Source: Saccopteryx bilineata (taxonomy: Eukaryota; Chordata; Mammalia; Chiroptera; Emballonuridae). Taken from it: a DNA stretch of 64,000 nucleotides. The position numbers and the translations under genes were made by a program. This document shows, piece by piece, positions 32,850-44,255 of the stretch. The notes beneath the pieces were generated by a model. That model did no database searches. It saw only the letters and a program-made list of their open reading frames with translations, and had not been told where the DNA came from. How positions within the stretch are numbered: the first letter of the stretch is position 1; each line of letters begins with the position of its first letter. Location: NCBI RefSeq assembly GCF_036850765.1, contig NC_089496.1, forward strand, positions 105,111,767 through 105,175,766. The letters are read 5' to 3'.

Positions 32850-33480
32850 TCCTGGGGGGCTCCTGCAATCCTCTCCGGCCTCCCACAGTCCATTCTCCAC
32901 TCGGCAGAGTGACCGCTCCAGAATACAAATCACTGTTTCTCTCAGGGACCGAAAACCAAAGCAGAGCAAGCACCACAAACAGCCCTGCGACGGCTTCCCG
33001 CCGATCCTGGAGTAACACCAGGTCCTCAGGGGGCCTCTTTCTGGGCCCACTGCCACCCCCTTCCCTCCCCTCCAGTGCCCGATCTTCCTCTGTCTCGGTC
33101 TTGGCACTCGCTGTGGCCTCTGCCTGGGAGTCTCCACGTGACCTTTGCGAGCCAGCCTCCTTCTCTGGTCCAGGTCCCCTCTCACCTGTCACCTTCTCAG
33201 CGGCGGCCGTCCCTAATCTGATCTAAAGCATTTGTCCTGCCCCCGTTCCGCACCCTGTTCCTTCGCTGTCTGCCTTTCTGCGCAGCAGTCATAATCACCG
33301 GCATGATCTTCTTCATTTACTGTAATTAGATGCTGTCTGTCTCCGCTTCCCACCAAATGTAAATCCCGTTGGAGCGGGAGCCTGGTCCCTCCTGTTCCCT
33401 TCGTGTCCCCAGTGTCTGCACAGCACGGAGCACATCCGGTACAGGCAGGGGCCTGATGATATCTATCGAGTGACTGAATG
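32850..33480 (+). repeat. L2 3' end, sense
   Basis: Pyrimidine-rich body, then 'tttactgtaattagatgctgtctgtct', 'gttggagcgggagcc' and 'ccagtgtctgcacagcacgg' with a final 'gagtgactgaatgg', matching the sense L2 3' UTR order. Frames of 129-185 residues across it are L2 or chance frames. Confidence 0.68.
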
Positions 33481-35780
33481 GAAGAGAGAAGTGATAACTT
33501 TTTATTTTTTACTCACAGAAGAGCCCTTCAAGTGAGTGGGTGACATTTGGTTTCTGATCTCCTAGATGAGGAGGATTAGGAGGCAGTTAGAAGAGGCAGG
33601 GGGGATGTCGCAGTGAGCAGATGGACCCTACTCGTCAGGGAGGAATACGGGATGGTCAGAGGCGCCACTGGAGCTCAAACATGTAGCGGGACATTTCATT
33701 AGTGGCAAACGGAGCTGGTCCCTCAGCAGCGCAGGTGAACGTGGTTCCTGTCAACGAACTACTTGGGGCGCATTGAGCCTGTGTGTACAAACGAGCCCCA
33801 AGAGCGGCAGGGACTCAGCTCAAGTCCCCACCTTGCTCCGGCACTGTCCCCCTCCCGTGGCCACCTGGCCCTGAGCCTTTCCAGTTTCCACTGGAGTTGC
33901 TCATAGGGAGTGTGAGTGGTGCTCCCTGTGGGATTGCCATCTCCGTGCCAGAGTGCCCAAGCCACCGGAACCTGAGAGGTTGTATTTTGCTAAGTCCCAA
34001 GCAGAGCGGGAGAGAGAGGCCCTTCCCCCGGCTCTCCTTAGAGCACTCCATGGCCCTTTCTTGGGCCGGGCACGTGCTGAATACTTTACATGTACAAACT
34101 CACCACATTCCACCGTTTCAGACATTTCCTTCCATCGCCCACGTTTCAACACCTTAAAATTTGGATACAGTGTGCAATCTATACAATCTATGCTTGTCTG
34201 AAATGCAGCCTTCAGTCCTGCCTGCAGCCCTGTGAGGACAGTGCTATCCCTGTCCCTTTAAGGAAGAGGCACAAGGGACTTCTGTCCCTTCTGGTTTGTG
34301 ATGGAGCTGGGAGTTGGCTAGAGCCCAGAGCCCAAGCTCTTCATGCCTACACTTTATGTCACACCTGTCACCTGGACACCACACCTGTCACCTGGACACC
34401 ACACCACGTTATTACTGCCCCTGCCTCGTGTCCATTGCCTTTGCAACCCAGGAGCCCCTTAGCACAAGCGAGATTTATCATCCTTCTCAGGCCAGCACAG
34501 GTCACCTTGGATATCAACTTGTGCAGTTGCGTACTTGAAAGGGCCATGGGGTTGCCTGTTCCACAAATAGTCGGGCTCTGAGCCTTCATTTGGGCTTTTC
34601 TGGAGAACTTGCCTATAAACTAAGTGCTTGTAGCTGCAAAAAAGGGTCCCTTAACTGCAGTGACTTTACAAGAGTCCAGAAATCCAGGACAAGAGAGGAG
34701 GGTCTACCCAGGCTTAAGTCACTGGCTTAGTGAGACTTCTCAGGCCCCAGGTGTCGGGCACCTCAGAGTGCTATGGCTCCCCTCACAGGGGATGTCATGC
34801 TTTGTCACTCTCACATCTATGTCCAGATGAGAAGAGAGTCATTATATCCTTGTCTGTCTTTATTTGGACCCAAAACAAACAAATCAAAACAAGAACAACA
34901 AAACAAAAGGTAAAAAAAATAAGCAAAAATGAGGTCTTTCTCTGCTTTTTCCCTAAGGTCTCCCATGCGCCAAGTTTGAGTCCCGTGCTCAGGCCATAGC
35001 TGCAAGGCAGGCTGGGAAAGCTGGTGCCTGGCCCCATCAGCGCGGATAGTGGGAGAAGATGGACTCCCCCTGCGAAAGAGCAGGACAGTCAGTGGGAAGG
35101 GTTACAATGTTGTCTGTGACTCCCACTATAAACTGGCACAGTTTTGTTCCGTTATGGATATTCAAATGCCAAACACGGTTTCATGACACTCATCATTCTC
35201 CGCATGAGCAGCCAGGGAAGGGGGCTATATATATATTTTAGAAAGTTCTCTCCTTCAGGTTTAAAAATACAGGCTTTCATCTTCCTGTGTCCTTTTTATT
35301 TTTTTCCTGGAAAATGTATTATGTAGAACCCCTCATCCTCTGACAATTCCATGTCAGTTATTGTGAGTAAGGTGCTCTTTTCCAACTGGCCAGCCCTGCC
35401 AAGGAAATCCTGAACCCTGGTGAGTGACCGCAGACTCCTGAGCTCTGACACGTCCTTACCGTCCAGCCCATTCTTAGACAACTGTAATGGGCTGCTTTTT
35501 AAGCTTCTCCATTTTTCCTTTATCTTGATTTGCATGGCAGAGAAAAATGGATGAAAGTGAAAATTTGAGTAATTCCCTGACATTTTTGCTCTGGGCGGGT
35601 GGTGGTGGGATGAGACGCCAGAGACTCGTGGTTTCAGAGCATTTGGGGTTACCTGTGAGCATTTGAGTAAATATGTCCGTTTTCTTTGGTGATACTTAGG
35701 TGCCCGTTATCAATAGAACCAGTGTGTGTTAGACTGGCAAGGCACATCAGTTCAGAAATTGTTTCATTTTTTTAGGTGAG
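33481..35780. other. Unique sequence
   Basis: Includes a 22-base tandem 'acacctgtcacctggacacc' twice at about 34370-34410. Frames up to 163 residues are unrecognised. No repeat family or gene is supported. Confidence 0.4.
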
Positions 35781-35839
35781 TGGCTAATAGTTTATTAATA
35801 TTTACATAGCATAAGTACTTATATGATTTTTAACATTTT

Positions 35840-36110
35840 AGTTTTAATGTTTTTGAATTACAGCTGACATCTGATATTCTGTTAGTTCCAGGTGTACAGC
35901 ACAGCAGTTAGACAGTCATATACTTTAGAAAAAGCTCCCCTTGATATGCCCAGTACCCACCTGGCACCAGACACAGTTACGACAATATCATTGACTCTAT
36001 TCCCTGTGCCGTACTAGACACCCTTGTGATTAGTTTGCAGCTGCCAATTTGTACTTCTTAATCCTTTCCCCTTTATTATCCAGCCCTCCCCCCAAACCCA
36101 ACATGTTTTC
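35840..36110 (-). repeat. Old L1 3' UTR, antisense
   Basis: 'gaattacagctgacatctgat', 'gttagttccaggtgtacagcac' and 'tattccctgtgccgtacta' follow the antisense L1 3' UTR. Confidence 0.75.
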
Positions 36111-36438
36111 TTACTGAGGCCATGATGACTTGTTTAAAGTCCCTGGAAGTTGCCGGTAGAAGATGGTAAACTTGACCAAGCACACGGCTGTGCCCCCGCC
36201 TGGCCGCCTGGCCGGAGCATTTACAAAGCATTAGATTTGTGTTGACATCTCCGCCCTTCTCTCCCTTCCTTCTTGTGTTCCGCCAGGGAATTCAGAAACA
36301 CTGTGCCCCAAATTAAATTTACTTACGAAGAAGACAGCGACACCCCTCTGCTACTGACCCTTCCAGATGCACTGGCCAGGGGGACCAAAGCTCTGCACAG
36401 GCCCGTATGGCCACACTTAGTTACCTCTGTGGCCTTAT
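36111..36438. other. Unique sequence
   Basis: No gene. Ends at the target duplication of the adjacent SINE. Confidence 0.4.
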
Positions 36439-36452
36439 CCAGGAAGATGTTT

Positions 36453-36837
36453 TTTTTTTTTCTGAAGCTGGAAACAGGGAGAGACAGTCAGACAGACTCC
36501 CGCATGCGCCCGACCGGGATCCACCCGGCACGCCCACCATGGGGCGACGCTCTGCCCACCAGGGGGCGATGCTCTGCCCATCCTGGGCGTCGCCATGTTG
36601 CGACCAGAGCCACTCTAGCGCCTGAGGCAGAGGCCACAGAGCCATCCCCAGCGCCCGGGCCATCTTTGCTCCAATGGAGCCTTGGCTGCGGGAGGGGAAG
36701 AGAGAGACAGAGAGGAAAGCGCGGCGGAGGGGTGGAGAAGCAAATGGGCGCTTCTCCTATGTGCCCTGGCCGGGAATCGAACCCGGGTCCTCCGCACGCT
36801 AGGCCGACGCTCTACCGCTGAGCCAACCGGCCAGGGC
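36453..36837 (-). repeat. Rhin-1-like tRNA SINE, full length, antisense
   Basis: Full-length copy read on the minus strand: tRNA-like head with A box TGGCTCAGCGG and B box GGTTCGATTCC, then the body and CTTCAG plus a T-run at 36449-36461. Target duplication ccaggaagatgttt at 36439-36452 and 36838-36851. The head resembles a tRNA but has a SINE body attached and is not a tRNA gene. Confidence 0.95.
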
Positions 36838-36919
36838 CCAGGAAGATGTTTTAAAGGCGTGTTTTCTAATGATGGCGGGTGTACAGGGAATGTACAGGAT
36901 GACAGCAAAAAGTGCTCCA

Positions 36920-37291
36920 GGCCCTGGCTGGTTGGCTCAGCGGTAGAGCATCGGCCTTGCATGTGGAAGTCCTGGGTTTGATTCCTGGCCAGGGCACCCA
37001 GGAGAAGTGCCCATCTGCTTCTCCCCCCTCCCCCCTCTCCTTTCTCTCTGTCTCTCTCTTCCCCTCCTGCAGCCAAGGCTCCATTGGAGCAAAGTTGGCC
37101 TGGGTGCTGAGGATGGCTCCATGGCCTCCGCCTCAGTGCTAGAATGGCTCTGGCTGCAATGGAGCATCACCTCAGATGGGCAGAGCATCGTCCCCTGGTG
37201 GGCATACCTGGTGGATCCCGGTTGGGTGCAGGAAGGAGTCTGTCTCTCTGCCTCCTTGCTTCTAACTTCAGAAAAATACAAAAAAAAAAAA
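36920..37291 (+). repeat. Rhin-1-like tRNA SINE, full length, sense
   Basis: Head 'ggccctggctggttggctcagcgg', B box 'gggtttgattcc', body, 'cttcagaaaaat' and an A-run. Target duplication aaaaagtgctcca at 36907-36919 versus aaaaagcactcca at 37292-37304 (two mismatches). It lies about 80 bases from the antisense copy above. Confidence 0.95.
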
Positions 37292-37920
37292 AAAAAGCAC
37301 TCCAATGGTCTTTAAACAATATTCGTGTTCAAATATGGACTGTTTGCTTAGGATCATAAATATTTATGAGGCTGACATTTGGTTATTATTATTATTATTT
37401 AATGAAAGTGGGGAAAAAATACATGTTAGCTGCCATTTAAGTTTTTGGAGAGGAGTTTGCTCTTGCTTTTTTGGAGATAAATGTGTTTGTGGTGGCCCTT
37501 CGTAGTGACAGACGACGGACTCATTGATAACTTTTAGGAAGCTTCCATATTGAGGCTGACACAAATGTCATCAACCTCTTGGGAAAATGTGCTAATATAA
37601 GCTCCTCAGAGGTCAGCTGAATATCTTATTCATTCTCATAGATAGACCCTGCAGCACCTAGTACTCTATCTAGTCACTTAAAATATTTACTGCACCCCTT
37701 CTGTGCTGTGCTCTGGGGACAGGGAGGAGTGAGACATATCCCCAAGCTCTCAGAGCCTTGGGCCTCAGTGTCCAGCATAACACTGACCACGCCCCCATTC
37801 CATCCCTTGTCAAAGTCAATAAAGGAATGAAAGCCCTTGTCCTCGGGTCACAACTTCTCTGGCAGCCTCTAGTGCAGACAAGTGCGAGGGAGTTCTTATT
37901 GTCACCACCAGGGGCACAAG
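37292..37920. other. Unique sequence
   Basis: No gene. An (ATT)n patch is at about 37384-37400. 37600-37760 may be an L2 remnant. Confidence 0.4.
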
Positions 37921-37924
37921 AGAG

Positions 37925-38110
37925 GGCTCATTACACACCAAACACTTGCTTACCTAATTTCACCCATCCACTCGATCACTCTAGAAAGAAGGTGCATTTC
38001 CATTTTTCCAGTCATGATCAGAGGTGGAGAGTGGTTATGTAACTGGGCCAAAGTCACAGAGCTAGTAAATGGAGGCACTGAATTGAAATCCAGGTGGTCC
38101 AACTTCTGAG
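37925..38110 (-). repeat. MIR SINE, antisense
   Basis: 'atgtaactgggccaaagtcacagagctag' (abbreviated here) and 'aattgaaatccaggtggtcc' are the antisense MIR core. Confidence 0.78.
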
Positions 38111-38690
38111 TCCGTTGTTACCGGCTGCCATACTACACTGCCTTCCAGTCGATCTGCTGTTCTTTCTATTCACCCATCGACTAGCAGCTCTTGTCAATAT
38201 TTGGCCAAGCGTCGGCAAGCCAAGTGTACCCTCCCCCCCCCCCCCCCCCCAGGTTGTGGTTGGATGCTTAGTTGCTCAGGAGGCCAGAAGGTTGGCCAGA
38301 AGGGGGGGTAGGTGAGCAACACTACCTCTCAAAGCCCAGCCACGATGGTTCAGGACTGCGGCTCAAGATGGACCAGGCAGTGTCTTTGCTGATATTTTGG
38401 AATCGGAAGAGAGTGAGAGTAAAAGAGAGAGCAGGGAAGGCACAGCAAGCTCCTTTCTTAATGCCTGGAGTATAAGACACGACATTTCGAGAACTGTCTG
38501 CAGCCATATTCTGAGGTGTGGATCCAGGATAAATGAAGCCAGTCATCTCGGAAGACATGGCCTGCTCATGCCCAGCAAAGCATAAGGGGAGACTGGGCTG
38601 CCCTTGAAGTGCTGTGCTGTCACTGCACCTTTCCGAGAAAGGGCCCTGTTTGCTTCAGCTAGTTTGGGTTGGAATTCTCTGGCAAGCTCT
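38111..38690. other. Unique sequence with an 18-base poly-C run
   Basis: The C-run is at 38233-38250. No gene or repeat family is recognised. Confidence 0.45.
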
Positions 38691-39150
38691 ATAAGGCAGA
38701 CAGAATAATGGCCATCCTAAGATACCCACATCCTAATCCCCAGAATGAGAACATCTTACATTATGTAACAAAGCTGAATTAAGGGACCAGTCGAAATCCA
38801 ATTTGCTAATCAACCGACTTTAAGACAGGGAGATTGTCCTGGATTATACGTGGACCCAATAAAATCACGTGAGTCCAAAGAGTAGAAGAGGGAGGCAGAC
38901 AGAGAGCTGCGACGTGAGGAGGACTCGTGTCGCTGGGGCTGACTGTGACGGGGAGGAAGGGCCATGAGAAATGCAGGCGGCCTCTACAAGCGAGGAAGCA
39001 GTCACCCTGAGCTCCAGGAGGAGTGCAGCTTTCCATTCCTCGATGTTAGCACCGGAAGAGCCGTGCTGGATTTCTGATCTACGAAACTCTGAGACAGGAT
39101 GTTTGTGCTATTTTAAGCCACAAAGTTCGATACCCTGGCGATGGAATATC
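38691..39150 (+). repeat. MLT1-type ERVL-MaLR LTR, sense
   Basis: 'ggcagacagaataatggcc', 'acatcctaatccccagaatg', 'gggagattgtcctggatta', 'tgcaggcggcctctaca' and 'tgctattttaagccacaaag' run in the order of a sense MLT1-type LTR. It is the opposite orientation of 7669-10110. Confidence 0.78.
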
Positions 39151-39404
39151 CACGCTCTCCTGCAACTTGACGATCCCGGGGAACACGCCTACCCTCTGTA
39201 TCTCAAACATTAAAATTCCCTTTTCGAAACACATCTCTCCATCTTTGCTCTGATGATGTCTTAGCAAGTTCCTTAAGCCATCCCCTCTGTTCTCCGGTCT
39301 CTGCCGCCAACATACCCGTTTCATTTCCCTCCTGATTATGCAGATGTTCTAACAGCGTTGCGGTCACATGGAGGGGCATCCAGTAGAGTAGCCGTGGGAT
39401 TGGT

Positions 39405-39800
39405 CTCATTTATTTTTATTGAATTTATTGGGGTAACATTGGTTAATAAAATTACATAGGTTTTAGGTATACAGTTTTATATAATGCATCATCTGTATAT
39501 TGTATGTTCACCATCCAAAGTTGTTTCCTTCTATCACCCCTTCCCCCTCCCCCCCCCCAATCACCATGTAGTTGTCTGTGTCTATATGAATTCCTTTTTT
39601 TCTGCTTAATCCCTTTACCTTTTTCACCCAGCTCTCAAACCCCCTCTCATCTGACAGCTGTCAGTCTGTTCTCTGTATCTAGGAGTCTATTTCTATTTTG
39701 TTGGTTATTTTGTTTATTGGATTTCACATATAAGTGAGATCATATGGTATTTGTCTTTCTCTGATGGGCTTATTTCACTCGCCATAAGTATTGTTGCTTT
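39405..39800 (-). repeat. L1 3' UTR, antisense
   Basis: 'ttattgaatttattggggtaaca' and 'aggttttaggtatacagtttt', a C-rich tract at 39538-39556, then 'tcacatataagtgagatcat' and 'ctctgatgggcttatttcactc' match the antisense end of a moderately young L1. Confidence 0.88.
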
Positions 39801-40580
39801 TTATTAGTATCATACCAAAGGGATGTCTAACCTCTGTGGAACCCAGAACAATGCTCCTCTTATAAGTAGCTCCTTATGAAATATTTGTGAAATTGAAGTA
39901 AAAGTATCTTTATAAAAAAAAACCCATAAAACCAATTTCTTATAATTTCTGGTAAGTTTTAATTTAGGAAAACTCTATATAAAATAAAACTGGTCAATTC
40001 TCCATCCCCCCTTTTTTAAAATTAAAATTATAAAACAACATCAGCCTCTATGCCTTCTGTCATCTGCTTATTTCATTTTGAGGACTCAAATGTTTGTTCT
40101 TTATCCTCTGGCTTTCCATCTTTAAGTACAAAATATATTGGTGTCAGTCTTATGATGTTTCCATGACAGTGGAAAAACCATCCATGTTTATGAAAAGATT
40201 AAATGAACCCATCAGCACATACAAATTGTTTAATTAAGGACTGCTCCTAACTTATATTCAGCTGATTAAGTTGTGTGTCTTAAGACCTTCCTATTGATTT
40301 TATTTTCTTCAGGATGTTAAATGAACAATGTAGCCTTTAGCTCAAGAGATTTAGGAGTTTTTATTGTCTCCTACATCTGTCTATAAGATTTTTGTTATTA
40401 GTGTGGGACTATCATGTTAAAACCTTGTGAGAACTCAGAATATAATTAAATGTTGTACATGGCCAGTGAACTTTTGCAGTAGAATGAGCACTTGGCTTAA
40501 ATTTAACTCAGAGTCTTGAGTGAGTATATACTGTGGGTGGGAGCAGGTTAATTTGCCTGGGTCTTAAGAATGGACAGTTG
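39801..40580. other. AT-rich unique sequence
   Basis: No gene or recognised repeat. Confidence 0.4.
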
Positions 40581-40685
40581 AAATGAGAGGTCACAGCGAC
40601 ATTTGTAGCCAGTCCTGGGTGCTGGAGCTCAAATCTCAGTTTGATGTAACTTGTGATCTTAAGCAAATTACTTGCCCCCTACCCC
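40490..40685 (+). repeat. MIR SINE, sense
   Basis: 'aatctcagtttgatgtaacttgtgatcttaagcaaatta' in abbreviated form has the MIR core order. Quite diverged. Confidence 0.55.
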
Positions 40686-41290
40686 CTGCCTTTTTAAAAT
40701 TGTGGATGCTTCAAATACACAGACTAATAGAGCAAACTCGCCGTTCAGCTTTAACGAATTATAACATTTTTCCATAGGTGCTATGAGTTTTTTTTTAAAG
40801 AAATAAAACATTGCAGATTTATATAAACCCTGTCTTCCCTCTCTCTATGCCATTTCTCTCCTTCTCTCTAGAGACTAAGTGGTCATAAAGTTGGTGTTAT
40901 TTTTGTCCTTTAAAGAAATTAATCTCACATGCTTTTGCGCATTGCAGAAACGGTATCCTACCATGCACACATTTTTCAACATCCTTTTATGTCACATTTT
41001 GTTTTGGGGGCTTATCCATGTCCATGTGGCTCTTATTCGTTCACTTGAAATGCTTTGCCACTTTCTGTTTTATTAACCTGTGACAGTTTGTCATCCTCCT
41101 ACCAACAGATTTCGGAATTGTACAGTTTTCCACTTTTGTTAGCAACACTGCGGTGGACATTTTTGTTTATGACCTTGAGGGTTTTTTTTTCTAGCATAGA
41201 AACATACATATGGATCCGTTAGGATTGGGCCCGTGTGCAGTCTGACCCCTCCCCAGTCTTGTCACGTTGCTCTCCAAAATGATGGGCACA
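40686..41290 (-). repeat. Old L1 fragment, antisense
   Basis: 'ctttaacgaattataacattttt' and later 'acaacactgcggtggacat'-like text (around 41145) resemble the antisense 3' end of an L1M family. Divergence makes the ends uncertain. Confidence 0.5.
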
Positions 41291-41900
41291 CCTGCTGTGT
41301 ATCAAGTCCTGTTTCTCCACATTCTCAGTTTCGGTGACCCGCAAGCCCACCCCTCAGTTCTATGCCTTCCTAGAAGCACTCACGGAACTCAGAAATTGTT
41401 TTTACCAGTGGCCGGGGTCTATCAGAGTGGGCGAAGGAGATGAGGGATCAGCAAGTGCAAAGGGCACATTGGGCCAGGTCTAGGGGACCAGCGAGAGCTC
41501 TTTCCCAGAAGTCCTCTCCTGGGAGAGTTGCACGGGACATGCTGCTCTTTCGGCAAAGAAACGCAGCAACGCATGTGATGGGCTAGTTGCCCAGGGAAAG
41601 CTTATTTGAGCCCAAAGGTCTGGAGGTTTTAATACAACCTGTCATGTGAACACACCTAGCCCTGTGACTTTCCGTAGTTACTGAAACTACAGACCTGCGG
41701 AAGGACAGTGGCCGCTCACCACAGATCACAGCGTTTGCACAAATTATCTAGACAAGATGTTAGAGCGTGGTGAGAGTCTATGAAATGCCCTCCTCAGCTG
41801 GTAGCCTAGGGAATAGTCCAGTAGCTCAGTTCCTAGCCAGACCCCAGCAGTTCGTCTGAGCAGCCCTCCTGAGAATGGACGAGATTATGAGCTGTCAGAA
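41291..41900. other. Unique sequence
   Basis: 41330-41830 has the phrase 'ccctcagttctatgccttcc' and 'agcttatttgagcc'. I do not recognise it as a repeat. No gene. Confidence 0.35.
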
Positions 41901-42245
41901 TTGCCGAGTTCATTCTTCTACACACTTGCCAGCTTGCTCTTTTCACTTTAAACTTTTAGCCAACTTGACGTGTGCAATAGAATCTCATCAGTATTTTAAC
42001 GTGCATGTTCTTGATTACAGGTAAGACTGAGTTTCTTCTGTGGATTGCCTGTTCTTATTTTAGTAACCCCCTTTTTAATTAGAACTTGGGTTTTTTCCTT
42101 ATTGCAATTCTTTGCACGTTTAGAACCTTCAGCCTTGTTGGAGACACGTTGCAAATATCTTTGCCCCATCTGTGAGTTGCTTTTGCTGGATAGTCCTAGT
42201 TTTTTCAAAGTTGTTTTCTGTGAACTAGTGTTGAATGTTGCCAAA
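41900..42245 (-). repeat. Old L1 fragment, antisense
   Basis: 'ctcatcagtattttaacgtgc' and 'gcaaatatctttgccccatctgtgag' in abbreviated form, with 'cttgccagcttgctct', resemble the antisense L1M ORF2/3' UTR region. Confidence 0.55.
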
Positions 42246-42282
42246 TGACTTTTCTTCATTCATTGATGGATTTGTTTCTTTT

Positions 42283-42630
42283 CTTTCTTTTTTTTTTTTT
42301 TTAACAGAGACAGAGAGAGAATCAGAGAGAGGGATAGACAGGGACAGACAGACAGGAACAGAGAGAGATGAGAAGCATCAATCATTAGTTTTTCGTTGCG
42401 TATTGCGACACCTTAGTTGTTCATTGATTGCTTTCTCATATGTGCCTTGACTGCGAGCCTTCGGCGGCCCAAGTAACCCCTTGCTCGAGCCAGCGACCTT
42501 GGGTCCAAGCTGATGAGCTTTTGCTCAAACCAGATGAGCCCTCACTCAAGCTGGTGACCTCGGGGACTCGAACCTGGGTCCTCGGCATCCCAATCTGACA
42601 CTCTATCCACTGTGCCACCGCCTGGTCAGG
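42283..42630 (-). repeat. Second-family tRNA SINE, antisense
   Basis: T-run, 'gagagagggatagacaggg', 'gagaagcatcaatcattagt', 'gggactcgaacctgggtcc' and the inverted head 'gccaccgcctggtcagg'. Target duplication around 'ggtttgtttctt' (42268 and 42635). Near full length. Confidence 0.94.
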
Positions 42631-42634
42631 CGTG

Positions 42635-43082
42635 GGTTTGTTTCTTGTGCCTGCCATGACAAATTGCCACCAACTGGCTGACTCAAAATGATGGAAATTT
42701 ACTCCTTCATAGTTCCGGAGGCCAGAGTCTGAAATGAAGGTGTCAGCTAGGTTGGTCCCTCCTGGAGGCTCCCTTCTAGGCCTGTCTCCTAGTGTCTGGT
42801 GGCTGCCAGTGTCCCCGACACTCTTGGTTGGTAGCTATATTACTCCAGTCACAGAATTTATCTCCACGTCACCTTCTCCCCTGTCCTGTCTTCTGTGTGT
42901 GTCTCTCATAAGGACACTTACTACTGAAGTCAGGGTCCACCTGTATAATCCAGGATGACTTTCTCATCTTAAAATCCTTAATTGCATATGCAAAGACACT
43001 TTTTCCAAATAAAGTGACATTCACAGACTTGGGCTGAGGACAAGGACATATCTTCTGGGGGCCATCCATGGAGCCCAGTTCA
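42635..43082 (-). repeat. MLT1-type ERVL-MaLR LTR, antisense
   Basis: 'tgccatgacaaattgccacc', 'agttccggaggccagagtc', 'cataaggacacttactac' and 'cttctgggggccatcc' follow a sequence order shared with 7669-10110 and 32330-32765. Confidence 0.7.
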
Positions 43083-43425
43083 CTCCAGATAATCTGGTCA
43101 TTTTCTCCTTTAATCTGTTAATGTAGTAGGTTATATTGATAGATATTCTGTTGTTGAACTGTTCTTGCACTTGTAGAGTAAATCTTTGTTGGCCCTAATT
43201 CTTTACGAGTATGTGTGTTGTGCATGTGTGTCTCTGTGTGTGTCAGAGCCCAAGTCAAGTTCCTTCTCTTTTATTTAGCATTTTTGCATTTGTGTTCATA
43301 AATAAGACGAGACTAGGATTTATTTTCTTGTCCAGTTTTGATTTCAGGGTTTTACAAAATTCTTACAGGAGCTGTCCCTCTTTTTCTGCTCCCTGGAATA
43401 GTTTGTATAAAGCAAGGAAACCTAC
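43083..43425 (-). repeat. Old L1 fragment, antisense
   Basis: 'atgtagtaggttatattgatagat' and 'tttacaaaattcttacagg' with 'gtttgtataaagcaagg' resemble antisense L1 ORF2. Confidence 0.5.
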
Positions 43426-43429
43426 CTGT

Positions 43430-43580
43430 TGGCCCCACTTAGCCTTACTGGGACTCAGTTTCCTCATTGGTCAGAGGAGACGACCACTGGTACCGACTTC
43501 GGGGAAGGTTGAGAAGATTTGATGAGATGAGGCTTGTGGCGAAGGGCTTGGCACTCGTGGGTGCTCAGTAGGTGGGGCCG
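43430..43580 (+). repeat. MIR SINE 3' half, sense
   Basis: 'gggactcagtttcctcattgg', 'gatgagatgaggcttgtgg' and 'gcactcgtgggtgctcagtagg' fit the sense 3' half of MIR. Confidence 0.65.
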
Positions 43581-43995
43581 TTGGTGCTGAAAGATACCCC
43601 TGCTTCGGAGAACACCTGACTCGGCCGCTGTGGACGGCTCCTGAAGCTGTCCTCCCTTGAGAGTTCTCTGACGTCAGCCCAAGCTCAAAGCAAGAAGCAG
43701 TCGGTTTAGAGGAAAAAAGTCCTGGGTGAGGAGACAGAAAATGTGGCATGGCTGTTTATTGCCTGGATAATTTCGATCAAATACCCCTTTCTTTTTTGTT
43801 TTTGAACAGTTTCCTGTTTTTGAGCAGTTTTTTTCTGTCCTTCTTCCTGGACAGATTCAGCATGAGTATTAAAAAGAAGTTCCAGAGAGATTCTCATTTA
43901 CAGAGATAGCTTAAAATCCCATTAAATGTTCCTAAAAGGTACTGCTGCTCCCTGCTTCTTAGCCTGTCCTCTCCCTGTCTGAAAATAGAGTCCCT
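43581..43995. other. Unique sequence
   Basis: No gene or recognised repeat. Confidence 0.35.
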
Positions 43996-43999
43996 CACC

Positions 44000-44255
44000 A
44001 GCTGGCTGGAGTGTGGAATCAGAGGCATGACCCCATCATCGCTGGCGTGAGCCCCCGGGTTGCTGGCTCGAGCCCAAGGTTGCTGGCTTGAGCGAGGGGT
44101 CACTTGCTCTGCTGTGGCCCCCGGTCAAGGCACCTATGAGAAAGCAATCGATGAACAACTAAGGGGCTGCAACGAAGAATTGATGCTTCTCACCTCTCTC
44201 CGTTCCTGTCTGTCTGTCCCTATCTATCCCTCTCTCTGTCACAAAAAAATAAAAG
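44000..44255 (+). repeat. Second-family tRNA SINE, 5'-truncated, sense
   Basis: 'gttgctggctcgagcccaag', 'gtcaaggcacctatgagaaag', 'ctaaggggctgcaacgaag' and a 'gtctgtctgtccctat' 3' part, ending with an AAAATAAAAG tail. It lacks the tRNA-like head. Confidence 0.9.

Noticed and set aside
32628..33192. Minus-strand frames of 145-185 residues
   Set aside because: They overlap an MLT1-type LTR and a sense L2 3' end.
36768..36838. tRNA-like sequence with A and B boxes
   Set aside because: It is the head of a full-length SINE with target duplications. The same head recurs at 36920 and 61025.
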